From Paenalicyclobacillus ferrooxydans (lineage in GTDB: Bacteria > Bacillota > Bacilli > Alicyclobacillales > Alicyclobacillaceae), in contig NZ_LJCO01000068.1 in the NCBI RefSeq assembly GCF_001399675.1, forward strand, positions 1-49,282: a stretch of 49,282 nt of DNA, given 5' to 3'. The notes under the pieces were generated by a model. It ran no database searches. It was not told where the DNA came from and was given only the letters and a program-made list of their open reading frames with translations. Below, one piece after another: positions 26,116 through 35,446 of this stretch. Numbering within the stretch: position 1 is the stretch's first letter; each line of letters opens with the position of its first letter. A program made the position numbers and the translations under genes.

Positions 26116-27180
26116 ATGACGTTTTATAAAAAATACGGACGAACGATCTTTGACATTGTGGTGCTGGCGGTTTCGGTGTACGTCATCCTGAAGGTGGCAT
26201 CGTATCTGTACCACATTGCTGCTCCGATCTTTTGGTCGTTTGCTATCTTTTTGCTGATTGAACCGCTTGCTGCAATGCTTCATCGGCGAGGCATGCGTAA
26301 GTCAATCGCGAGCGCCATCTCGGTGCTCATTTTCACCTTCGTGTTGATTGGGCTGCTCGCCTTGCTCGGTATCGTGTTTGCGTCAGAATTGACGCAGTTT
26401 GTCAGTCGGTTGCCCTACTACAGTACCCTTCTGCAAAATGCTTGGAACGACGGTCTTCAAGCATATTTGGCGGCGCACGGGGTACACTCTCCTGCTCTGC
26501 CAAAACTGATTCAGTACATTCAACAGTATTTTCACCAAATCACAACATTCCTGTCTCATTTGTTCGGCGGCCTATTGTCGACCGCAACCTCTCTGTCCAA
26601 AATCGTGACAGACTTATCACTTGGCATTCTGCTAGCTTATTTTCTCAGTCTTGAGCAACAGACCTGGTTACGCGTCTACCAGAAAGCTCCCCAAGACCTG
26701 CAAGACATGATGGGGTTCTTAAAAGAAAATGTGTGGGTGGGGATAGTACACTATATCAAAGCACAGTTGCTGTTGATTGGCATCACTTTTGGCATCTCAT
26801 ATATCACACTGCTTCTGATGGGAGTCGGGAGTGCCTTCATTGCTGCAACACTGATTGCCATCTCCAGCATCGTTCCCATTCTTGGCATCAGCGCCCTGTT
26901 CATCCCGTGGCTTTCCTACCTGCTTATCACGCACCAGATACATTTGCTGATTCTCATTGGGATCCTCTACCTTGGGATTGGTCTCTTTCGACAAATCATC
27001 GATCCCAAAATCATTGGTGACTCACTCGGCGTGTCCGGCTTTACGATGCTGGCACTGATTGTTCTCTTTACCTCTTTATTTGGACTAATTGGGGCCATTC
27101 TCTCACCGTTTTTGACCATTCTTATCAAGGCACTGTACACGGAAGGGTACCTCAAAAAGTGGATTCACTTCCCGAGTTAA
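26116..27180 (+). CDS. AI-2E family transporter
   Basis: A 354-residue membrane protein with about eight transmembrane segments, a large loop of about 80 residues after the second or third segment, and a C-terminal half with the family's PILGISALFIPW and IIDPKIIGDSLGVSG motifs. Members include TqsA-like autoinducer exporters, sodium/proton antiporters and the sporulation protein YtvI; the substrate here is unknown. ATG 26116 has AAGGAG 8 bases upstream, which favours it over an upstream frame start. The photolyase gene follows after 24 bp and is probably cotranscribed. Confidence 0.88.
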   Translation: MTFYKKYGRTIFDIVVLAVSVYVILKVASYLYHIAAPIFWSFAIFLLIEPLAAMLHRRGMRKSIASAISVLIFTFVLIGLLALLGIVFASELTQFVSRLPYYSTLLQNAWNDGLQAYLAAHGVHSPALPKLIQYIQQYFHQITTFLSHLFGGLLSTATSLSKIVTDLSLGILLAYFLSLEQQTWLRVYQKAPQDLQDMMGFLKENVWVGIVHYIKAQLLLIGITFGISYITLLLMGVGSAFIAATLIAISSIVPILGISALFIPWLSYLLITHQIHLLILIGILYLGIGLFRQIIDPKIIGDSLGVSGFTMLALIVLFTSLFGLIGAILSPFLTILIKALYTEGYLKKWIHFPS

Positions 27181-27204
27181 GACGTGTTTTCAGGAGGTCA
27201 TTCA

Positions 27205-28632
27205 TTGGCAAGAGCAACCATCGTCTGGTTTCGCAACGACCTGCGCATCACTGACAATCCGGCACTCTGGCGGGCCGCACAAAGAGGACCCGTCATTCCG
27301 GTTTTTATTCATTCTCCGGACGGCGCACCCTATGGTTACGCTGGTGAGGCAGCGGCATGGTTCATCCACGAATCTGTAACCGCTCTCGCTTGTTCTCTCC
27401 GCAAACTCGGTACTCCTCTCGTCATCCGTCGAGGTCCTGTGCTCTCGGTGCTGCAAGACCTGGTGCAGGAAACGAGTGCTGACGCACTCTACTTCAACGC
27501 TCGCTACGAAGCCCCGTCACGGGCAATAGACGCAGATATTGTTCAGCATTTTCGTGCTTCAGGCCTCGCCGTTGAGCGCACGCATGCGGGGATGCTGATG
27601 AAACCAGGTGCGGTCCTGAGTGAAAAACAGCAGCCGTATAAGGTGTTTACAGCATTTTGGCGTCAGGTTATGAGGCAGAACGTCATGAAACCCTTACCTG
27701 CACCTGCACACCTAGTGCCGGTTTCAGACCAAGTGCAGTCACTCAGTCTCGGTGAAACCGGCTTACTGCACTCTGTTCCTTGGTATGAAAAGCTGTCCGA
27801 GCATTGGCAGCCCGGAGAACAGGGCGCCATGACGCAGTGGTCGCACTTCATCGATCACGTCCTTTACGGTTACGCATCGGGCCGTGACTTTCCGGCTCAT
27901 GATCACGCCTCACGGTTCTCACCCTATTTCGCCTCCGGTGCGCTTAGCCCAAGGTGGGTCTGGCACCAACTGCTGACGATGCGTGAAGCACGCGAGATCC
28001 CCGATACAGACATTGAGGGGTTCCTGCGCCAACTTGCCTGGCGAGAGTTCGCCTATGACAACCTCGTTCATGTACCGGATATGGTCCATACGCCGATGCG
28101 CCGGGAATTTGAACGATTCCCGTGGCGAAGCGATCACGATGCGTTGAGGACGTGGCAACAAGGGCGAACAGGGTATCCCCTGATTGACGCCGGAATGCGT
28201 CAACTTTGGGAAACCGGATGGATACACAACCGCGTGCGCATGGTGGCGGCATCATTTCTGGTCAAACATTTGCTTATCTCGTGGACAGAGGGGGCCGCGT
28301 GGTTTAAAGACACACTGGTGGATGCAGACGTGGCAAACAACACCATGGGCTGGCAGTGGGTCACCGGCTGCGGGTTTGATGCATCCCCGTTCTTTCGAAT
28401 TTTTAATCCTGTCACGCAAGGGGAAAAATTTGACCCAGAGGGGAACTACGTCCGCCGCTGGGTCCCTGAACTACGCCAACTTCATCCGCGTTTCATTCAT
28501 CGTCCATGGGAGGCACCAAGGCACGTGCTGCGGGATGCAGGAATCGAACTCGGCATAAATTATCCACTCCCAATGGTCGATCACGCTGCAGCCCGAGCAC
28601 GTGCCTTGCTCGCATTTCAATCGATCCGCTGA
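27205..28632 (+). CDS. phrB: Deoxyribodipyrimidine photolyase
   Basis: A 475-residue cryptochrome/photolyase family enzyme that repairs UV-induced cyclobutane pyrimidine dimers using light and FADH2. The N-terminal alpha/beta antenna domain starts ATIVWFRNDLRITDNPAL; the FAD-binding helical domain has GRTGYPLIDAGMRQL, WIHNRVRMVAASFL and the DADVANNTMGWQWV loop, all typical of class I CPD photolyases. TTG 27205 is the start, with AGGAGG 7 bases upstream. The gene ends 5 bp from the convergent SDR gene. Confidence 0.95.
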   Translation: MARATIVWFRNDLRITDNPALWRAAQRGPVIPVFIHSPDGAPYGYAGEAAAWFIHESVTALACSLRKLGTPLVIRRGPVLSVLQDLVQETSADALYFNARYEAPSRAIDADIVQHFRASGLAVERTHAGMLMKPGAVLSEKQQPYKVFTAFWRQVMRQNVMKPLPAPAHLVPVSDQVQSLSLGETGLLHSVPWYEKLSEHWQPGEQGAMTQWSHFIDHVLYGYASGRDFPAHDHASRFSPYFASGALSPRWVWHQLLTMREAREIPDTDIEGFLRQLAWREFAYDNLVHVPDMVHTPMRREFERFPWRSDHDALRTWQQGRTGYPLIDAGMRQLWETGWIHNRVRMVAASFLVKHLLISWTEGAAWFKDTLVDADVANNTMGWQWVTGCGFDASPFFRIFNPVTQGEKFDPEGNYVRRWVPELRQLHPRFIHRPWEAPRHVLRDAGIELGINYPLPMVDHAAARARALLAFQSIR

Positions 28633-28637
28633 CGGCG

Positions 28638-29354
28638 TCACATCACTTCGCCGCCGTTTGGGCTGAGGACTTGACCCGTGAAATAGTCCCCGCTCACTGC
28701 GAGAAATCGAACGGTATCGGCGACTTCTTCCGGCGCTGCAAAACGTTGCAGAGGGATGGACGCCATGTAGGCAGTCCGTTCCTTTACGCTTGACAGAGCC
28801 GGACCAGAAGTAACCGGCCCTGGAGCCACACAGTTCACGAGAATACCATATGGAGCGAGTTCTCTGGCCAAGGACTTCGTCATTGAAATGAGTGCGCCTT
28901 TCGATGCCGTATAATGAACCATCTCGCTTCGGCCAAGAAGCGCAGTCTGCGATGCGATGTTAATAATCCTTCCACACTGTCCATTCATCATGGCTGGTAC
29001 AACAGCTTTCATCATGAGAAAGGCGCCTCTTGTATTCACTGCCAACATGCGGTCAAACTGCTCCGTGGTCATCTCGAGAAATGGAACCCGCTCCTGAATA
29101 CCAGCGTTATTCACCAGAACCTCAGGCGAACCAAGCTGCTCCTGAATCTGCCTGACGCCGTCCTTGACGGATGCTTCATCGGATACATCAACGTACACGG
29201 CGACACCGCTGATTTCACATGCTAAATCTTTAGCGGCCTGCTCCTCCGTGACGTAACATATCCCAACATGAAATCCGGCCTCAGCGAGTGCAACCGACAC
29301 TGCCCTGCCAATCCCGGTGTTTCCCCCGGTGACCACAGCAACTGGCTTCGTCAT
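28638..29354 (-). CDS. SDR-family oxidoreductase
   Basis: A 238-residue short-chain dehydrogenase/reductase. The cofactor loop TGGNTGIG is near the N-terminus, NNAG near residue 88, and the catalytic Ser-Tyr-Lys set in NIASQTALL and YTASKGAL. Such enzymes oxidise or reduce alcohols, ketones or 3-oxoacyl groups with NAD(P)H. ATG 29354 has GGGGAG 6 bases upstream; the ATG at 29360 abuts that site. It starts 2 bp after the stop of the amidohydrolase gene, so it is the last gene of the permease-ligase-amidohydrolase operon. Confidence 0.9.
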   Translation of the reverse strand: MTKPVAVVTGGNTGIGRAVSVALAEAGFHVGICYVTEEQAAKDLACEISGVAVYVDVSDEASVKDGVRQIQEQLGSPEVLVNNAGIQERVPFLEMTTEQFDRMLAVNTRGAFLMMKAVVPAMMNGQCGRIINIASQTALLGRSEMVHYTASKGALISMTKSLARELAPYGILVNCVAPGPVTSGPALSSVKERTAYMASIPLQRFAAPEEVADTVRFLAVSGDYFTGQVLSPNGGEVM

Positions 29355-29356
29355 CC

Positions 29357-30478
29357 TCATCTCCCCTGGTACAGCTGATGCGCGTTGTCATGAAATACCA
29401 TCTGGGCCCAGTACTCGTGTGTCTCGACCGACGTAAAGCGCGAAAGAGGTTGTGACTGCATGTGGTGCTCGAACGCATCCCGGTACAGTTCTGCGGCCAC
29501 TGCAAACATTTCCGGCCTCGTGTGGGCATCCGATGCAAACAAAAATCGACTATACGGCGCTAATTCCAAGGCTTCTGCTACCACCCGTCGCGAGGCACTG
29601 AGTCCGAGCGGGAGAATCAAAGAAGTGTCAAAATATACACCTTCATAGACACTTGCTAAAAATCCCGCCTCACGTTGATAGGGGTAGGTGTGCAACAGCA
29701 CAACGGACAATCCTTGCGGTGTGAAAGTTTCGATAAAGTCCTTCATGTGCAGCGGATTGCCAAGACGAAGGTCTGTATCCGGGTCTCCGTAACCTGTGTG
29801 AAACTGCAGCGGCAACGACTGTTCCGCCAGGAGCGGTGCCGATTCCCAGACCAGGAAATTGAGCAAGGTCTCACTGGTTAGTCGGGGCGATCCCGATGCC
29901 TTCCACTGTGCATACGCTGCTTTGGCATCCTCTTCAGAGACCTTGTGTAGACCGAGTCCACAGCGATAGGCGGCAATCGACTTTCCTCCAATATACCCGT
30001 GCACCCTTGCTTGACTGACCTCGGCCCGAACGTGCTCCCACCAGTCAGCAAACGACGAACTATCTTCGTATGCGGCTTCCGCGACCGACTCGAGCCGTAA
30101 GACGGGGTAAGTACGTGTACCGGTGACTTCCCCCAGCTCTTTCAGTCCAAGCGCTTCACGTGGCGCAAAACCAGTATCAACGTAGAGTGCCTCATAACCC
30201 GCGTCCTGAAAGAGTGCCTGACAATAGGCCTGATAATCTGCCTCTGCCAAGACGCTCGCAACATCGTCGTAAGATGTCACCTTTCGCCCAGTGTAGCGAG
30301 ACACATACTCAAGGACGGCATGCCAGATGGGACGCTCCAACAGATCCCGAAGCGGGTATGTCGAGGGCGCTTCCGATGTCACACGCAGCAGTGCCTCGGC
30401 ATCCCCTTTGCGTGTTTCGCTGACAATGGAGTGGCAATGATGGTCAATCAATGGGATGTCTGCAGTTGTTGTAGCCAT
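29357..30478 (-). CDS. Amidohydrolase, FluG N-domain-like
   Basis: A 373-residue TIM-barrel amidohydrolase (amidohydrolase 2 group). The metal-binding His-x-His is in LIDHHCHS at the N-terminus; further likely ligands are the His of LPLQFHTGYGD and the Asp of FLFASDAHTRPE. It should hydrolyse an amide or deaminate/decarboxylate a small substrate. It follows a glutamine-synthetase-like gene by 12 bp; in fungal FluG the same two domains occur as one polypeptide. A role in cutting or processing a gamma-glutamyl amide made by the ligase is therefore plausible, by inference. ATG 30478 has GGGAGG 6 bases upstream. Confidence 0.85.
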   Translation of the reverse strand: MATTTADIPLIDHHCHSIVSETRKGDAEALLRVTSEAPSTYPLRDLLERPIWHAVLEYVSRYTGRKVTSYDDVASVLAEADYQAYCQALFQDAGYEALYVDTGFAPREALGLKELGEVTGTRTYPVLRLESVAEAAYEDSSSFADWWEHVRAEVSQARVHGYIGGKSIAAYRCGLGLHKVSEEDAKAAYAQWKASGSPRLTSETLLNFLVWESAPLLAEQSLPLQFHTGYGDPDTDLRLGNPLHMKDFIETFTPQGLSVVLLHTYPYQREAGFLASVYEGVYFDTSLILPLGLSASRRVVAEALELAPYSRFLFASDAHTRPEMFAVAAELYRDAFEHHMQSQPLSRFTSVETHEYWAQMVFHDNAHQLYQGR

Positions 30479-30490
30479 CTCGTACCTCCC

Positions 30491-31843
30491 TTAGAACTTG
30501 TAAAAATGGTGTTTCAGCTCAAACGCGGTGTCCTGTTCACTAAACGCAGCGTACTCTGAACGCTTTACAGCTGTATAGGATCGCGTCAGCAAATCGCCGA
30601 GGGTCTTCGTAAAAAAGCTGTCTGCTTCAAGGGCATCGACCGCTTCCCGCAAGGTTGATGGCAGGCGAACAATGCCCCGCTCTTCCCGCTCTCGTTCGGT
30701 GAGCGTCGCGGGATCAACCTCCACACCTGTTCCAGGGTGCCAATTGTTGCGAATCCCATCCAACCCGGCCGCCACTGTGGCGCCAAGGGCTAAATAAGGG
30801 TTTGCGGAGGAGTCACTCGATTTCAGTTCCATATTCATCGACTTCTCCTCATTTCCCCAAAATGTAGACGCGATACGAACCGCTGCCTCCCTGTTGTCTG
30901 GTCCGAAAGCGGTGTACGCTGAGCTCCACGACCTCGGATTCAGTCGACGATAGGAGTTGAAGCTCGCACAGGTGATGGCGACAAGCCCCGGCAAATGGCG
31001 GAGTATCCCGGCAGCAAACTGATAACCGGTTTGACTCAATTTGTAGTTGTCACTCGGGTCCCAAAAGAGGTTCTTCTTTCCCTCTCGGTCCCACAGACTA
31101 AAGTGAATATGCGCGCCGTTCCCCGCCTCATTCGCAAACGGCTTTGGCGCAAAGGAGGCAACCATGCCGTGTTGTTTTGCTACAGCCCGTACCGTCTCAC
31201 GGTAGCGAACCTGGTTGTCTGCTGCAGTCAGAAGGTCCGTCGGGCTGATGGACAGCTCATGCTGCCCGTGACCAAGTTCCGGGTAGTACTGTTCGGGCTG
31301 AATGCCTTGTGCTTTGAGTGCACGCATAATGTCCAGAATCACTGGGTTGCCGACGTCCATCGCAATGGAACTGAAGCACAAGGCTTCATCAATTGGGACG
31401 TACTGTCCATTGTCATCGATACGCGCGAGCGTAAACTCGTCCTCGTACGTCGCCATGATGCTGATGCCCATTGCTTCAGCCTGTCGAATCACTGACTTCA
31501 GAAAGCTCCGCGGACAGGCTTCCCACGGCTCGTGATTGAGGCTAATCTGGTCGCACATCATCACAGCAACCTTTGGTGAGTACGGGAGAACGCGGAACGA
31601 ATCGGGATCGGGCATCAAGCGTACCTCACCGACAGGTCCCATCTCCGGAATGGGTTGCAGTTGGTCGAGCATATTCATCGCCATCATGGCAGGGGTTAAG
31701 CCAATGCCCCCTTGCATCCTGCTCCTCAGGTGGTCTACGTGTGTCAATTTACCGCGGATGGTACCACCGTTGTCGACAAAGAGGAATTCGACGAGTTCTA
31801 CTCCAGCTTCTTCTGCTTGACGTACGACATCATCCATATTCAT
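30491..31843 (-). CDS. Glutamine synthetase-family ligase
   Basis: A 450-residue enzyme of the glutamine synthetase family. Recognisable are the metal- and substrate-binding ELGHGQHELS, NGAHIHFSLW (the NGSGMH-type loop) and the downstream RREAAVRI-like arginine segment (here DNREAAVRI). The usual C-terminal adenylylation motif and the canonical GlnA start are absent, and the gene sits between an amino acid/amine permease and an amidohydrolase. These features favour a catabolic gamma-glutamyl-amine ligase (PuuA/IpuC/FluG type) over assimilatory GlnA. ATG 31843 has GAGGAGG about 9 bases upstream. Confidence 0.87.
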   Translation of the reverse strand: MNMDDVVRQAEEAGVELVEFLFVDNGGTIRGKLTHVDHLRSRMQGGIGLTPAMMAMNMLDQLQPIPEMGPVGEVRLMPDPDSFRVLPYSPKVAVMMCDQISLNHEPWEACPRSFLKSVIRQAEAMGISIMATYEDEFTLARIDDNGQYVPIDEALCFSSIAMDVGNPVILDIMRALKAQGIQPEQYYPELGHGQHELSISPTDLLTAADNQVRYRETVRAVAKQHGMVASFAPKPFANEAGNGAHIHFSLWDREGKKNLFWDPSDNYKLSQTGYQFAAGILRHLPGLVAITCASFNSYRRLNPRSWSSAYTAFGPDNREAAVRIASTFWGNEEKSMNMELKSSDSSANPYLALGATVAAGLDGIRNNWHPGTGVEVDPATLTEREREERGIVRLPSTLREAVDALEADSFFTKTLGDLLTRSYTAVKRSEYAAFSEQDTAFELKHHFYKF

Positions 31844-31868
31844 TGTGTCTGCCTCCTCTTGTACTTGC

Positions 31869-33272
31869 TCAACCGCCTACTTCTACCTCAAGGTCCTTCA
31901 CAATGCGTGCTGCCAGGCTGGGATCACGTGAAGATTGCAGATTGATGATGACAATCCCGACGATAATCCAGACCAGTGCAATGTATGGAAACAGGTTATA
32001 CGGGAACGCCGGAACGGGATAGACGTTTCCATAGACCGGCCATAACAGGACCAAAAATCCTACAATTGGGATGATGAGATGACGGACCACCGAATACGAT
32101 CCGTCCAACTTTCGCCGCCTAAAGTAACGGATGGCAGCAAGGTTGATTAACAGATAGGCGACAAGCAATGTAAAGGTGCCGATAGTACCAAAGTAGGCAT
32201 AGAAGTTCGATGCGCCGACAGGCAATCCAACAATTACGTAGAGTACGACAGTCAAGATGCTGATGGTGTGTACGGCTGTATGCGGTGTTCCATGATGATG
32301 GTGGACACGGCTTAAAAACTTTGGCAAGGCTCCGTCACGCCCCAGTGCAAAGAGCATCCGTGAACCTGCATTCGCAGAACCAAGCGAACAGGCAAATGCA
32401 CTGATAAGTGCGGCAAAGTCCACAAACGTGCCCATTGCGCTGCCTATGTACGTAGATGCAAGTGTATCCAGCGGTGCACTAGACCCTGCGAGCTTGCTGA
32501 CGTTCCCCACACCAAAACCGACCACCTGCGCATAGCTTACAAAAACATAGAAGATACCGGCTGCAATAACCGTTCCATAAATCGCTAGTGGAACCGCTCT
32601 GCGCGGGTTTTTCGCTTCTTCTGCAAGCGTTGACGCACCCTCGAATCCAGCGAATGATAGTACGGCGAAAATCATGCCAGCACCGACGCCCGAAATGCCA
32701 ACAGAACCAAACGTAAACGGAGCCCCAGTATTTCCTGCATGGCCCCCTTTGCCAACAATCACGAAGGAGAGAACCAACACGACGACAATCGAGATGCCCT
32801 CGAGCAACAAGGCTGCCCGCGTCGAAAGCCGAATATCTCGAAAGGAAAAGAACCATACAAGTGCAATACCAATCAAGACTAGAATAAATTCTGGGACGTG
32901 CAGGCCGAAGTGAAGCAGAAACGCATTTGCAAAGTTTCCAAACAGTGCTGCACATCCAGCTGAGTAACAAAAATAGGTTGCAGTGAGGGCCCATCCGCTG
33001 ACAAAGCCCGTTTTGGGCCCAAGACCTTGTGCGTTGTACGCGTACACGGACCCAGAGTGTGGAATGCGCTTGGAAAACTCAAAGAATGACACTCCCACAA
33101 GCAACATGGCAATCGTTCCGACCAAAAAGGACAGCGGAACACTTGCTCCTGCAGCCCCCGCTGCAGGAGCTGTGTTGAACGCCATCGCCATGGTGGGCGC
33201 AACGATGGATACCGATAAGGCCAGCACTTCAATCATGGACAGGTAATTCTTCCTTAACTTCTGTTCAGCCAT
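31869..33272 (-). CDS. APC-family amino acid/amine permease
   Basis: A 467-residue transporter with about twelve transmembrane segments. Family landmarks are the N-terminal LSVSIVAPTMAMAFN helix, SFAGFEGASTLAEEAKNPRRAVP (helix 6 and following loop) and SRMLFALGRDGALP. It would import an amino acid or amine in symport with protons or sodium. First gene of the operon; the ligase follows after 25 bp, so it most likely imports the ligase substrate. ATG 33272 has AGGGGAGGG 6 bases upstream. Confidence 0.92.
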   Translation of the reverse strand: MAEQKLRKNYLSMIEVLALSVSIVAPTMAMAFNTAPAAGAAGASVPLSFLVGTIAMLLVGVSFFEFSKRIPHSGSVYAYNAQGLGPKTGFVSGWALTATYFCYSAGCAALFGNFANAFLLHFGLHVPEFILVLIGIALVWFFSFRDIRLSTRAALLLEGISIVVVLVLSFVIVGKGGHAGNTGAPFTFGSVGISGVGAGMIFAVLSFAGFEGASTLAEEAKNPRRAVPLAIYGTVIAAGIFYVFVSYAQVVGFGVGNVSKLAGSSAPLDTLASTYIGSAMGTFVDFAALISAFACSLGSANAGSRMLFALGRDGALPKFLSRVHHHHGTPHTAVHTISILTVVLYVIVGLPVGASNFYAYFGTIGTFTLLVAYLLINLAAIRYFRRRKLDGSYSVVRHLIIPIVGFLVLLWPVYGNVYPVPAFPYNLFPYIALVWIIVGIVIINLQSSRDPSLAARIVKDLEVEVGG

Positions 33273-33588
33273 CGTCTTCCCTCCCCTTTATCGCTTTGCA
33301 AAAACTAACGGCCAATCAAACAGCATTGCATCGACATCCAGAAAACTGTTATATGTTGACACTTATTTGTTCATTCACCCTCTTTCATATTTATAAATAT
33401 TCATACTCATCAAATAATTATATTAAACATCATAGCAATCTTTCCTTTCCTAGCAATAGAGGTTGTAAACATTGCTCACATCCACCACTAGGACAGGTTA
33501 CAACAGATGCGGGTTACAACAGGAGTTGCTTAAATCGGAAACGACTGGGCAATAATATGGGGAATTCAGGGGAAAGTAGGGATTCTTC
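33273..33588. other. Divergent AT-rich promoter region
   Basis: About 316 bp between the permease operon and the SPW-protein gene. It is clearly more AT-rich than its surroundings and contains a perfect 14-bp palindrome ATATTTATAAATAT at 33387-33400. TTGACA occurs at 33356 without a well-placed -10 box. No gene recognised. Confidence 0.5.
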
Positions 33589-33942
33589 ATGAGATGGCGC
33601 AATACTGTCAATGCCTTTATGGGCCTATGGATTATCGTATCTCCATGGATGCTTCGCGTTTCACATCAAGGCAATGTGCTTGCATCCTGTGTCATGGGCG
33701 GCGTCGTTCTGTGTCTCGTATCCATCTGGGGGGCCGTTGCAGATAATTGGAGTATTTGGGGATTCGTCATTTCTGTGGCTTGCGCACTGTGGTTTGTGAT
33801 TCAGCCATTTTTGGGACACTACGAGAACGGGGGACTCTGGGGCATTGTGGTGCCCGGCATCGTCGCGTTGTTTCTCGACTTCTGGACGTGGATTACATTT
33901 CCGACATCCGGGTTTAAGGACGGTTCAGAAACGCGGACTTGA
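33589..33942 (+). CDS. SPW-repeat membrane protein
   Basis: A 117-residue protein with about four transmembrane segments. The first helix contains LWIIVSPWML, the Ser-Pro-Trp motif of the SPW-repeat family, small membrane proteins without a known function. ATG 33589 has AGTAGGG 7 bases upstream. The next gene follows 34 bp later in the same direction. Confidence 0.75.
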   Translation: MRWRNTVNAFMGLWIIVSPWMLRVSHQGNVLASCVMGGVVLCLVSIWGAVADNWSIWGFVISVACALWFVIQPFLGHYENGGLWGIVVPGIVALFLDFWTWITFPTSGFKDGSETRT

Positions 33943-33976
33943 CCGCCATCATCATGTTGCCCAGGGAGACAGTGAT

Positions 33977-34480
33977 ATGGTTATCCTAATATTCACACTG
34001 GTTTTCGTTGCCGCTTTTTTCCTGACCAGGTCCTACAGGTTCTTTGACGAATACTACGATACCGCGGTTTTCATCAGTTGTATGTCGGTCCTGTTTCAAT
34101 TACTCTGCCGAGGGCACTTGCTGTGGTGGTTTCAAGCGTGGGGGCTTTTCACGGATAAACTGTCCTCCCTTACCCAATTCGTTTTGATGTTCCCTTTTAG
34201 CACTGTACTGTTTTTGAGTCATATCCCACGAAAGAGATTCCATGCAGTTCTCTATTATCTCGGATTTGTTGCAGTGTACGTGTTGATGGAGGTATTCCTG
34301 AACCTCCATCATGAAATCATCTATCGGTACAATTGGAGCTTCTTCTGGTCCGTATTGATTGACTTTTGCTTATTTGCTGTGGAATGGGTTCACGCAAAGA
34401 GTTGGAAGATTGCGGTGCCCATTTCAGCTTGTATGATCGCCTTTCTGATGGTGTGGTTCCGAGTGCCCTTAGATGTATGA
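33977..34480 (+). CDS. Small multi-span membrane protein, possibly CBO0543-like
   Basis: A 167-residue protein with about five transmembrane segments and an aromatic-rich middle part (FHAVLYYLGFVAVYVLMEVF, then histidines in LNLHHEIIYRYNW). It resembles in layout the uncharacterised CBO0543-type membrane proteins of spore formers, an assignment from general likeness only. ATG 33977 has GGGAG 8 bases upstream. It ends 1 bp from the convergent hydrolase gene and probably forms a pair with the SPW protein. Confidence 0.65.
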   Translation: MVILIFTLVFVAAFFLTRSYRFFDEYYDTAVFISCMSVLFQLLCRGHLLWWFQAWGLFTDKLSSLTQFVLMFPFSTVLFLSHIPRKRFHAVLYYLGFVAVYVLMEVFLNLHHEIIYRYNWSFFWSVLIDFCLFAVEWVHAKSWKIAVPISACMIAFLMVWFRVPLDV

Positions 34481-34481
34481 T

Positions 34482-35207
34482 TCAGAACGGCAGTTTACAG
34501 TCACTAAGCCTATCCGAGACTCTCCTGCGAAACGCTCGCAGTGTACCTGCAACTTCTTCAGGGCGCTCGAGCATCACGTAGTGACCAGCCTCGTTTACCA
34601 CCACAGCCGATGCAGTTCCACTCACTTGTTGAAGATCCGCACTCGCGGTGGGTGGAAGCAGTCTATCATCGGCTCCGTAGACCGCGAGAACCGGGATATT
34701 CAACCTGGCAATGGCCTCACGACCATGGGTGAACTCATTACAGGCCTGATAGTCCAAAAAGGTCGTCCGTGGCGACACGAGACACCGTTCTTTACGCTCG
34801 TGTTCCAGCAATTCCGGGTCCAACGGCTTTCGATAGGACGCGTAAAACAGGGACTCCGGAAATGTTCCTTCTGCCAGTTGCGACAGTATCTTGCTATGCA
34901 CCGGCAATACGTAATGGCTTGCGACCAAGACCAGCCCTTTCACGTGCGGATTTCTGGCTGCAACCTCAATGCCAATCAGTCCCCCCATTGAGTGACCTGC
35001 CACGATGACATCGGTATTCATCATTTCTGAGACTCCTTCGGCATACGCCTCAATCGTCTCGGATGGAGTACCTTCATGGGTGCCATGACCTGGCAAATCG
35101 ACGTACACGTCTGCCGGGTCTGAGAGTCTGTCTCGAATCGACCTCCACTTGGACTGTGTTCCGCCAGCACCATGGATAAATAGAAAAGGGAGAGTATCTC
35201 GACTCAC
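34482..35207 (-). CDS. Alpha/beta hydrolase
   Basis: A 241-residue alpha/beta-fold hydrolase. The oxyanion segment FLFIHGAGGTQSKW is near the N-terminus, the nucleophile elbow is GHSMGG (Ser near residue 77), the acid is in YGADDRLLPP and the catalytic His in NEAGHYVMLERPEEV. Family members cleave esters, lactones or C-C bonds such as meta-cleavage products. GTG 35207 has GAGGAGG 8 bases upstream; the frame runs 50 codons further but without a site and over a direct repeat. It is the last gene of the catabolic cluster 34.5-39.6 kb, separated by 239 bp, so it may have its own promoter. Confidence 0.87.
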   Translation of the reverse strand: MSRDTLPFLFIHGAGGTQSKWRSIRDRLSDPADVYVDLPGHGTHEGTPSETIEAYAEGVSEMMNTDVIVAGHSMGGLIGIEVAARNPHVKGLVLVASHYVLPVHSKILSQLAEGTFPESLFYASYRKPLDPELLEHERKERCLVSPRTTFLDYQACNEFTHGREAIARLNIPVLAVYGADDRLLPPTASADLQQVSGTASAVVVNEAGHYVMLERPEEVAGTLRAFRRRVSDRLSDCKLPF

Positions 35208-35272
35208 TTCGACGTCCTCCTCAAGGATGGGGATAGGATAGAAATAGGATGGAGAAAACAGACTCTTTATCT

Positions 35273-35326
35273 GACAGGTCCGTCGGTGTCTAAACCGTTG
35301 ACAGGTCTGTCGGCGTTTGAACCGGC
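35273..35326. repeat. 27-bp direct repeat upstream of the alpha/beta hydrolase
   Basis: Two adjacent 27-bp copies, both beginning GACAGGT, at 35273-35299 and 35300-35326 with five differences or so. They lie 65-120 bp upstream of the hydrolase start on its promoter side and could be a regulatory site. Confidence 0.6.
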
Positions 35327-35446
35327 GGCCCTCTTCCGAAGAGTCTGTCTCCTTCACTCCTTCATGCCAGCCTATCTTATGTCATCGGATTGGTATTCCA
35401 ATGCTTACAACGTCCGCGTTATGGATGGCTGGACACGTCCGGCCAA

